In this document: positions 47,701-59,700 of the stretch, one piece after another
Layout of the letters: the number at the start of each line of letters is the position of its first letter
How positions within the stretch are numbered: position 1 is the first letter of the stretch
NCBI GenBank assembly: GCA_011033025.1
Contig: WFMF01000023.1
Coordinates: 310,001 to 374,000 of the forward strand
Origin: Beroe forskalii
Taxonomy: Eukaryota; Ctenophora; Nuda; Beroida; Beroidae
Reading direction: 5' to 3'
Length of the DNA stretch: 64,000 bases
Program-made: the position numbers and the translations under genes
Notes under the pieces: model-generated
Seen by the model: only the letters and a program-made list of their open reading frames with translations
Database searches by the model: none
What the model was told of the DNA's origin: nothing

Positions 47701-50700
47701 TTACCGATTTAGTTGTTTCATTTGGTCCTAATCAACCAAGTTATATTCCATTTCCCAACCATAAAATGTTTTGATTTTGTGAATTTAAATCATCCTGCTT
47801 ACACTTCATCTGAGAACCCGAGGGACATTGTTCCTAGGAAACAAATTCAAAAGGAGGGGGGGGGCTGATTTCCATATGGAGCATCCCCTGCCATTGTCAC
47901 ACGCAATTACAAACATACATACATACCGAGAACACAAACACTTGAATATGCATTGGAACAACCGTACAAACACTGAAATATGCATTGGAACAACCGTACA
48001 AACGCGCAAACCCACAAAAACAAGCATATGCCACATGTCACACATCAAGACTCCAGGATGGCACACGATGTAACGCTCTCTCTACTGCCTTACCTTTGAG
48101 AGCGCCGGGCTGCAACCTGTCTTTTAAACTCAGTGATATATTCCAACGCTCTGTCTGTAATCCTACCTCGACATTACATGGTAAATGTGTTGTCTGACAC
48201 TCTGACACAGTAACTCCCGACACTTTCCGAATAAAGATCTGTGGTTTTCTGTTGAAACTAGTTTGTTTATCCGAGAAACTTTCCGTCTTGCGACGTAACT
48301 TCTGTTTACTTTCCTTGTATTTTGTCATCAGAACTCCTCTGATTTTAGTGGGATAATGCACGTTGTTTTGGCTTCTATCAGGAGAGCTTTCTCCCAGGAT
48401 CCCTCGGCTTTCGCCCAGAACCCTGCAGGGATCCCCTCGTTCCAAGAGCAGACAGAGGAGGATCGGACTGCGTCTCAGGCGGGGTGAGTTTCTTATTTAG
48501 GAACATGGGGTGGGGGTGGGTTCAGGTGTTACCAAAGTATTTGGGTATTTTAATGTTGGGGATAGCGGGGGAGTCTCAGGAACAGATTGGATCGTGACAT
48601 TTGCTCCCCCAAGGATGATTGCCAGGAAATATCTCAGAGATTACAAATTGATTTTGATATTTTCCATTGCTGAATTGTGCGGAAAGCTATGTCGTTAAAG
48701 TTCGTGTTTATGTTGAATTTATAAACCTGTAACTTATGTCTGGCGGTGTCTGAATATGGTTAATTATTGTCTGAATTTGTTCCTAACTGGTTGATGACAG
48801 CATGGTCCCTTTTATTTCTCGCGCTGTTCACATACCTCAGTAAGTTGTGAAATACTAGTAACCGGTATTTTACTGTCACAAATCAATCAGAGCGTGAAAT
48901 GTGAGACTTAACAGGAATTAAAAGCAGGATATCCGATGCAAATATGCAAAGTGAAATAGTGCTATCGAATGAGGTCCATGATATCCTTGATCAGTCCTGC
49001 GCGCGCATATTTTAGACTTAATAATAATAAAATATGGTGAACACATGAATCAAAAAGTTTACTTGAATCAAACAGTTTACACAAATCAAAAAGTTTTCTC
49101 AAATCTAATGTTGTTCGCTTTCTACCAATGACCGGGCAGCACTTAACTTCTTAAAAGCGGATTGTTCTCAGGAAAAAGGTTTTTATGGGGTTTCTGAAGC
49201 CTAAGAAATGTTTTAGGTTTTCTGGAGGCACTTAACACAATGAACGGTAAATGAACAATGCAGTTTTAATAGCCCGACCTATGACATCACGAACCTGATG
49301 AAACGGTGACTTTCTTCACTCCTTCTTCTGAATTGTTCTGAAGTTAGTCAAGTACTGCATCCTTATATCAGGATGCTGCTGTGAGCTGTAACAATCTCAG
49401 TAACAGCCTGTGACTGGACTAAAAGATACATTCCTGGGCCAGCAGTAAGCCTTTCAAATGAAACTAAAAGGCTCACGTCCAAGTGTTCCTTGATTGTCTT
49501 GATAAATATATCTATTAAAACATACACGTCATGATTAACGATAATGATAACTTATTACGTAACATACTTTACGCTTTGGTGAGATTAATGACCTTAATTT
49601 CAGTTCCTATCCCTGATATAATGATCTCTGATCTGCTATCACCTCATCAATCGCTCGCATCTTTCTAACTTTGTTTAATTTCTAGTTTGTTTGTCCTACA
49701 ATAGACTCTTGGATCGCGCGCACGTACAAATTGGAGTTCCAACTTCAGCAGAAGATCATTTGAACTGTTTTGATGACGTCATCGTACCACATTAGCAAGG
49801 GCGACTTTCCAAATTAAGCAGGATTAAACAAGACAGACTAAAATAGCGTTCACTAGTTTTCCTAATTTCTTGTGTTTCGAATCTTTTTAACACTTTTCAA
49901 AACGCTGTCTTTTGTCACTTCAAACGGAGTCACGAACACCCGGTAAATGTAGTATTTTCCTGTAGAGAGCGGGGATTTAACCTCCCAATAGGTTAAAGGT
50001 CCTTGTTTTGGTTAGTCTTTACATCGCAGAGAGAGGCTGGCTTTGAGATTTGAGATTACCCCTAAACTCTGTTTAAATAGTACACTCAACTGTACCTTTG
50101 TTCTCAGCAGCGGTATTTTACTTTACATTTCTCTGTTATCATCAGTTAAAGCAGGGCCTCTTCGCGTTATTAAATTCTATTTCCCTAATTCCATTAAATT
50201 GTCACTTCTGTGTCAACAGACTCAATTACTCAATTATCCTGTGAACTGCTGCGATCAATTCGTTTGACTCTGGTCACTACAATATGAGTTCTTATTGTCA
50301 CATTGTATCTATGGTTTTACGAGGCAAACTTTTTGTCAGGCTTTGCTTCAGTCATGATTGTTCGCTAACGAAGTAACAAGTACCCCGAATTATGGCTTGA
50401 AATTCTCTTGTTTTTTTCTCCTTGCTGAAAATGCTTCAACTTTCAATGATTCATGGTTCGTATTTTGTAAAACGAAGTTGAAATGAAGAGCTTAAAAAAG
50501 AAGGTGAAACTCCAATCATTGTCTCTTGTGATAATCTGCCGGCAATGCGTCTGATCGTTTGCTGGCGCCAATTCGGCTGGGAAGCCTTGCATGGCCTTGT
50601 CAAATTTACACCTCGTCTGAGTTTTCTCCTTGATAAATTGTACTGTGCAGTACATCATTGGTTTCTGATATCTGTTAGTTGCTCCGGAGACTTCACTAAT

Positions 50701-53700
50701 CTCCATATATGGATTGAAATTAGTAAAATCTAACCTTATATGGTAGTTTACTGATTCTCTTTACGTCAGCGCAAAGCTCGTTTTTTCGCTGTATTTTGTT
50801 GATTCGTGTTTGACGGACAGACTGATATTTTACTATAGCGTTTTTCACAACGTGGAGGATGCTAGCTCTGTAATTTTAAACTTAGAGGATATCCAGATTT
50901 CTGCCGTCAGATTAGATCCTTCGTCTCATGATATCACAGCGGATATGTCAGACTGCTGCTACAACTTTATCCTTAAACCATCCCAAATCAAGCATTCTTA
51001 AATCAAGCATCCTAAATCAAGCATTTACCTGCGAAACATAAACATGAAATCCAGCCAAATATGAAATGATGCCAAGCGATTACGATTATTTTCAAGATCT
51101 GCATGTTTTGGCAGGTAGCATAATCTTGATTTCCTCTGTGCTAATTTTGCAAAACAAAATATCACACCGCCAGATATCTGTGCGTGTTTCAGACGCTCTA
51201 AAACTTCATTTTTATTCTCCGCCTTCTGATATGATTTTTATTCTTATGCTTTAGAAAAAACGCTTTTTACTGTAGCAGCTATATTCGCCTGATCCCACAG
51301 TTTATTTGGCAGTTTATTTGGCAGTTGAGTAATTTAATGAGCATTGTCACCGAATACGGTGGTCCATGATACACATCCCTTTTGACACAGATCCGTTGCC
51401 ATGTGAACTGGATAGTTGCCATGTGAACTGGATAGTTGCCAGGACAATGTACTTTTGTACGTGCTGCACAATGAAACACAAGACACTTAGTCTCCTGCTA
51501 TACGACTACAGTCTTACAGTCTCCAATGTTAGAGCGGGGGTTGTCCTGGATAACAATTAACTTATTATAAACTAATCCATGAACTTCAGCTCTAGTCTGC
51601 ATCCGCAGAGAATGGCTTTACAATTAACTTTACAACCCGCTGAACTATGGCAAATTCACTGGTCGTTCCATGTGCTATTTGTCTAGTTTGTTTCTTGTGT
51701 TGGAGCTTTGCTGCTCGTTGACTTTGATATGTCGTACTCTTTCTCTTAATCTCATATAATATATCCTCTAAAAGCTCCCCCTTTGCCTACCCCAGCATGT
51801 TGATACAACAAGTGGTAACAGGCAGCAACGCACATAAAAACAGAGCAGCTGCGCACAAGTTTCAGGGTGGCGCGCACTACAGCGCCGCGCACTCTGCGTC
51901 ACATCACCATGGTAACCAGGAGCATGTGGTAACATCTTACCACCCTTCCAATGTTCTGGGTGGTATCCGGACACCAACCTCACCTCGTCCTACTAACAAA
52001 CAGCTTAATGGAGAGGACCTGGTCAAAACACCCTGCAGTACCATCATGGAGCATGAGACATGGCAACTGGGGGGAGGACGCTTATCATACAAGGTAACCA
52101 TGGTAACTTGGGGAGGATGCGTATCTTACAAGGTAACCATGATAACTGGGGGAGGATGTGTATCTTACAAGGTAATACCATGGTAACTGGGGGAGGATGC
52201 TTATCATACAAGGTAATACCATGGTAACTGGGGGAGGATGCGTATCTTACAAGGTATTACCATGGTAACTAGGGGAGGATGCGTATCTTACAAGGTATTA
52301 CCATGGTAACTGGGGGAGGATGTGTATCTTACAAGGTAATACCATGGCAACTAGGGGAGGATGCTTATCATACAAGGTAACCACGGTAAATGGGGGAGGA
52401 TGCGTATCTTACAAGGTAATACCATGGTAACTGGGGGAGGATGCGTATCTTACAAGGTAATACCATGGTAACTGGGGGAGGATGCGTATCTTACAAGGTA
52501 TTACCATGGTAACTGGGGAGGATGCGTATCTTACAAGGTATTACCATGGTAACTGGGGGAGGATGCTTATCTTACAAGGTAACCATGGTAACTAGGGGAG
52601 GATGCGTATCTTACAAGGTATTACCATGGTAACTTCGGGAGGATGCGTATCTTACAAGGTATTACCATGGTAACTAGGGGAGGATGCGTATCTTACAAGG
52701 TATTACCATGGTAACTATGGTAACCATGGCAACCAGCCATGGTTACGATAGTGATAGCCCAAGTAACCGTATTATTTCGGTTATCCTAGTAGCAAAAGGC
52801 ACTTTAAGGATAACGGTATTGTGTTTTAGTCTTGTTTGTCCTGATTTAATGAGAAAATGAATGAGAACAGATTGTTTTCATTTTAAATCCATTTAAGTAT
52901 AACCATTAAGAAACTATTGCTAATTGCTATCAGTAATATGAACGCATTATTATTGCCATTAAGAAACTATTGCTAATTGCTATTAGTAATAAAGCTGACG
53001 GCTGACTAGCATAATAAAGTGTAGTAACCGCTCTATTATCCCAGACCTGTCACGTACTCTTCAACCATTCAACCAATGAAATGCCTGAGCAATCCAGCGG
53101 CAGCCAATGAAATGGCCTGAAAATGCAGCGGCAGCCAATGAAATGGCCTGAAAATGCCAGTAGAATTAGTGGGGAATTTAGCAGATCGGTAGTTTCTAAG
53201 GACACACTGTAAATGGGATTTAATAATAACCAAAGCAGAGTAAAGGATATCAAGCCTGGAATGCCTGGTGGCACTCCAATAATAGCCTGGCTAAATCCAG
53301 GCAAATAGGGTTATCAGCGTGGGAAGGTGGTGAAGTCACCGATATTACCTTATATGGGCATAGAACAATCCTTATTTGGTAACATGGCGTCATTCCCCTG
53401 TAGCTTCTATTCTTTTATTCTCTCACAATAAGTCTAATAATGAGTTAACAGTGCTTGTTAGAGTGCGATGAACTTTCACAAACCATTTGATATAGTTACT
53501 GTCGAGCAAGGAGCTAGTGTAGGCACTTCAAGCCAGATGATTATTGTCTAATACCAGTGCGAAGCTCTTTCTTCCTCAAACGTCAAATGGGCTTGCCGGG
53601 GTTTGGGAACTCAACATATTATCCTTCCCATAGATCCAGACATTTTACTGAGTTACAAAACCTTCTCTTTTTAGCATTTTAAAGTTAGCAAACTTCCCTC

Positions 53701-56700
53701 GTGTCTGCCTAATATTTTCTGTCTAGATTCTTATCCCTGTTGTTTATCCCAAGTCACAAAACCAAGTGTCATTACCATGGGATTAGGTAGAAGGCTGGTG
53801 ACGTCAATGTTCATCCTGATCCTGTAAATGATTCTAAGTTGACAAGAGCTTTACAGTGCGCTGTGTTTAAACCACTGTTGTCAGAAGTGCTGTATTTCTT
53901 TTCTTTTGTCCATCTCTCATCAAACCGTCTTATAGTGTGTGAGTTGTGTTGTTAGTGTGTAAACCGAATAAACAGTCTCAAGTATCAAACTATCATACAG
54001 TAAACTGTGTTATGTATAAACAGCATAAACAGTTTCATGTTTATACAGTGTCATGTTCATACAGTGTCATGTATAAACAGTATGGAGTATAAGCAGTGCT
54101 ATGTATAAACAGTGCTATGTATAAACAGTATGGAGTATAAACAGTGCTATGTATAAACAGTATGGAGTATAAACAGCAGAGGCGTGCCGTGGGGGTGTTG
54201 GGGTGTCCATGTACACCCCGCTAAAATTAAGAAAATCAAATTTTATTTTATCATTTTCGTGATCGCGCGCGCGATCATTACTCTTGCGTCCAGCACTGAA
54301 TGCCCCGTCTAGCCAACGTCGCGGTCGCGCCGCGCATTTTGTCATTTATCTTACCGATTTCTCCTCCGCAAAACTAGCGCGCGCAATTGTTGCGCGCGCT
54401 GCGCGGCGTAAAACTCTCATACACCCCGTACTACTGTAAAATTGCAATCTCCCTAGGCGTGCCGTGAAATCGGGGTGCCTACTGTATTTTAATTGCGCGG
54501 GGGTGCCCGTGACACCCCCGATTTTCTGTTTCGCGCATTCAGTTTGCAGTGCACACGTACCATTCCCAATATTGTCTTTTAGATTTCGCGGTCACTTTTC
54601 ACTCGTCTCGAATGTTTTGCGACTGATTTTTTCTTTCTTGTGATGGATTCAAGACGGAACAAATAAAGTGACAAATAAGTTTTAATTAACACATTAATTG
54701 TTGATTTTTCCCGTTTTCTCGATCTAATGATCCGATGTACCTGTGTTCTGATGTTCGGTTCCAGTGTTCTTGATCTAATGATCCGATGTACCTGTGACCC
54801 AAGATGTAGTGCTCTAATGTTTCAGTGTTCTCGACCTAATGATCCGATGTACCTGTGTCCCATGATCTAGTGTTGTGATGTTCCAGTATATTCTCGATCT
54901 AATGATCTGATATGCCTGTGTCCCATAATCTTGTGTTGTGACGTTCCAGTGTTTTCGATCTAGTGATCCGATGTAAATGTGTGCAATGATCTCGTGTTAT
55001 ACCTACGTCCCTGTATTCGCGATCTTATGATCTAACGTTCCTGTTTACACTTTGAATAATGAATTTCATACATCAACATGATATGAGCATTTAAAATTTT
55101 GCAAAAAATACAACTTTTGAAACATTGTATAATTTGTAAAAAGAGACTTGTTTTAGGCACTTTTTGAGTGCTTTTTTCAGCTATTTTCCAGAGGTTTCGC
55201 CTGCGGCGCATAACCTCCGGCGGTTGGGGGGCCCGCCCCCCAAACCCCCTGAGTCAGTCGGTACCGTACACCCCAAGTATGCTGACTAGTCTCTCCACGG
55301 CACGCCTCTGATAAACAGTGTCATGTTTAAACAGTGGCATACCATCTCTGCTGTCCAATGCCCACCACTGCGCTTTGTTCTGTTTTTCAGGGCAGGTATT
55401 GATTAACTTCCTGCTTTCTTCTGTGTGCTCTTAGCCCACATAATCCTCTCTTAACATTTACTATATCAGAGTATTCGTATTACCTTGGTTCTCGAGTGTT
55501 ATTTCAGAGCTAGCTGCCGTCTCTCCCGGGATCGGGTTTCCATGACAACAGACATGACAAGCGCTGTATTTTGTAGAATTTCGTGAATAACACGTAAAAT
55601 TTAGCTTCTTTACCAATTTTCCCTTCTTTTTCCCATGCAGTCGGTTCTGGCATGTTATTTACAAAGACAGACTTTAAAGTCTGCCTAGTAGAATGCCGTT
55701 TGCGTCGCTTTACATTTTGAATCTGTAAAACGAGCGTGATTTTGTTCATTCTGTCGTTCCTAACTTCGAATCCCTAGAAAACCTTCAGTAAAATAATACG
55801 TCAAGAAACCCCGTGGTTTGTGTCTCTGTAGATTTCTACAGAATTTCTATTTCTCTGAATCTGCAGACAACTGGAGTAACAGTGGCGTCCACTTCCTTAT
55901 TCCACTGCTCTAACTCATGATGATGTCGACACACTGCAATATCAGTGTGTTCTGTAGTCTCTATGTGTGTTCTGTAGTCTGTTGACTGGTATTAATACTG
56001 CTATTCATACTATTGTCTGCCCTGATTTGTGGTTTGTAAAGGGGTCTCACCAAAATGTTAATACCTTTATCAGGGTGCTTTTAGTTGTAACCTTGAACCC
56101 CATGAAACTTACTGCTGTCTTATTTCTTTATTCCGTAATAGACACGCACTTTCCCAACGAGTCTGGCTGAAACCACTGTATCCAAGGTGCTGTGACTCCT
56201 CCTGACATGAAAACCATTCATTAATTATCCTTGTATTATGAGCGCATGTTGTACCGCAGGATAATAATTAGCTCTGCGAGTACACATCACTCTGCAGAAC
56301 ATTCCTTTGAGGCGCACTCGCTTTCCACTTGGCCAGCCACAGGCTTCTTTCCACTTCGCTAACACACAAACTCTGGTGCTGGTAGATTATTTGATTAGCT
56401 GACATTAGCTTGGAATGTTGCGTAATCTGGGACTTTGCGTTTCTATTGCCAAAACCAGCGATATTAATATTTCAAACCTAACACCGGTATAGTGCTGTGT
56501 ATCTTGACACCAGTCTATCTTGACACCAGTATATCCTGACACCAGTCCATCCTGACACCTTTTGCTCTATTGACACCACATTGCGTTGCTAATTTCAGCT
56601 CTAACACTCGTTGACAGTACATGAATGAACTTATGAATCACTACCAACGTGCTTGCTAGATCCCACAGCACTTGGCACTCACCTCCCACTCTCTCAGCCT

Positions 56701-59700
56701 TCTGTTCACGCACACTGGAGTTCACTAGTTCTTATTTACGCCACTTCATGTCTTGATGGTCTGTATAGGAAGTGGGGAATGTAACGTGATGTCACTACCA
56801 TGTGATGAAGTGATGAGTTCGTGATCTATAACCGCCTTCATCCCCTTCACATACTGTGCTAATGTAATGTGAAAATGCAGCGCACGCACAAGAGGTTCTG
56901 GCTAAGTCTTCCTGAAGCGTCTTGTGAGAACTGAATGCTTGGTGATTATTGATTATCCTGCGCTCCTTGGTTTAGACTTGTTTGTTCAACTCTTTAATAC
57001 CAAAACATTGGTGACCTGGGTATAGATTTGATTTCTTTGTCCATCTTTTCCTAACTTTTAAGCTTTTAAATACTTAGTAGATGGACAAAGAAATCAAATC
57101 GATTATTCCGCAATAATCGTGTTCCTAGGAGTCTCTGCCTTGCACGATACTCTGATATCAAGGTGAGATGATAAATAATTTCTTATTTCACCTTTATATC
57201 AGGGTATCGTGCAAGGCAGAGGCCCCTAGGAACATGATTGTTGCAGAAAGTTCCCACGCCGCGCACTGTAGGGGGTCTTCCTAACTGAGGTTTGGCACCG
57301 CGCGCAACGCAAATGTACAGAAACTTGTGGGACCGCGGGCCCCATTTTGAGGAAGTGAAGTGTTTTGTATCGAAGGATGCTCTGTCACTGTGGAATGATA
57401 TCAAAAAGCAAAATGAACATGTTGTGATAATGAGAAGTGAGTCTTTCATCTTCAACCGCCTTCCAAAGTGCCTTGATTCGTGAGATCTCGAGATTACCCC
57501 TGACAGGTCGTGCAAGGTGATTTATTAACCCTAATGAGGCACAATATTATCAAGCATCGAGCATTGCTTCTCATATCGTTACAAAGCATCACTGCTCTGA
57601 TAATTTGCATATTTCCTCACCATATTATCAACACTCCCCCTGCTTTTATAGTGAATTCAGTTCGGGTTTCCTTTAGTTATGATTGTACTTGAATTATCGG
57701 TGTATTATTCCTTTATCATACTGTCCGCAAGTTAATGCTATTATAATGGTCGGAAATAATTTACCAGAAGAAGCTTCATTAATAAATCTCATTATTGTAT
57801 TCATTGGGGAAGCTGAAACCGTGTTTTCCCGATAAATTGTATTTTTTTCGTTACAGTTAGTACCGTAATCAGTAACGTAAGAGAGATGTTTATTGTTGCT
57901 GGGTTGAGGTATTTATTCCTTTTGGAAACATTTATCCTATTCTGCCCGAGCCAGTAACTGCTGAACTAAAGACTGGTGTGCCCGGCACTAGAGTGGTGGT
58001 AACCATGGTAAAGACTGGTAGTGTGGTGGTTGCCATGGTAACGCGTGAATGGGCCACGTGGACTTCTGATTATGTCACGTGACTTTGGTGACACTTCGTA
58101 CTGTCTTGAAACGTGTTCTTTTTAAGGGTTTTTTGCCAAAGACCAGCAGCAGATCACTGCTAAGGGCCTTAGTCCTTTAGCCTACCTTTGCAATGTTTCG
58201 ATCATTTCTCATCCTTTTCTACATCTCTTTTCCTTTTCTCCCATTTTCTGTTTTAGTGGTAGCCTTAGTTGTTTATAGCTACTCGGTTTTTCTCTACTTC
58301 ATTTCGTTTTGTTGCTACTTAGATATTCCGTTGAAGGTTTCAAAGTGAACATGATGATTTATTTACTGAAACCCTTGTCTAAGCAACCATTTAACTACAC
58401 TTCCTTATTCCTAAGTTGTACTTTAATTAAGTTACAAATTCTTGAGTTACTATGGTATATGAGACTTAACCGACTGTTTCTATAGAAACATGAACTCTAT
58501 CACAACAGGGATATCTCACCTCTAATCACAGAACTAAAGATTGTATTGGTTCCATTGTCATGTTCTCATTGGCGACACAATTTCTGATTAAAGTCAGAGC
58601 TAAACCATGCTGATAGTGCATTGACTGCGACTCAATTCAAGGTGTCTATTGGTTCACAATGCTCGGGTTTAATCCTGATATTAGTCGCAACTTTGTAAGG
58701 TTTGGTGGCTGTGTGTATGATTGCTTCTTGTTTGCTAAGTTTATCAAGGTTAGTTTATCAAGGAACCCATATCTGGTCTCCGCGCATCCAGCTCTGAGTA
58801 TAAAACTACAAAGGAATGAAGACTAAGCTTATAATACCCTTTCCCTGCTGAACATTGATGCTCTGTGTTATTTGGTATTCTCCCCACCAATTCGAACAGT
58901 GATGCTCTAGGTTATTTGGTATTCTTCGCACCAATTCACACTGCTCTCTGAGTATTCTCCCTCTCCGAGGTGTTTGGATTAGTATTTAAACTGCGTTATT
59001 GAGGCTGGTATCAGATGAATAAGGGACGAGCTCCCTGCAGATTAAAGCACCTGGCTCCCCTTGCTGTCACGTGATGCATTGTCTGAGTCACGTGAGGCAA
59101 TGTACTTGGTGTGTTGTCATGGAGACTGAGTTTCACGTGACATGACACGTGACATGTCACGTGGCACAGCATTGTTCCTCATCGAGTAGCTAAGAAGTGA
59201 CACAGAGCTAACACTTCTCACAAAGCTTTGCTATCCAGGGGCTATTGTTCTGGGAGGAAATGACTTGTTTATAATGCACGCAGTAAACACACCCTAATAT
59301 TAGTCACCATGGTAACTGGACTGCACGTGCACATTAGACAGGCTGCACGTGCATTAGTCCTGAGCATTAGCTTACCCAGGTTCAGGGGAAAGACTAACTA
59401 TGTGGATATGTTATTATCACTCGGAGTTTAATGTTCTGCGGGGATTTATCACACCTCTCAAATAGTTGCAGTGTCCGTTTCCATGGTGATCGAGTTGCTG
59501 TTGTCATAGTGATTGAGTTTGTTGTCATAGTGACACGGGATCATGTTGTTGTCTCCAATGCCTATGTTGGCAAGGTAAGTCATTATACTCTATTTTCAAG
59601 TGATGGTTTGCTGGGCTCCTATTTTAATTGTGAGGAACAGTAGAACTATTTGTATGGAATCACCAAAGAATTCACTGTTTAAACGACTCCGTTTGAAATG

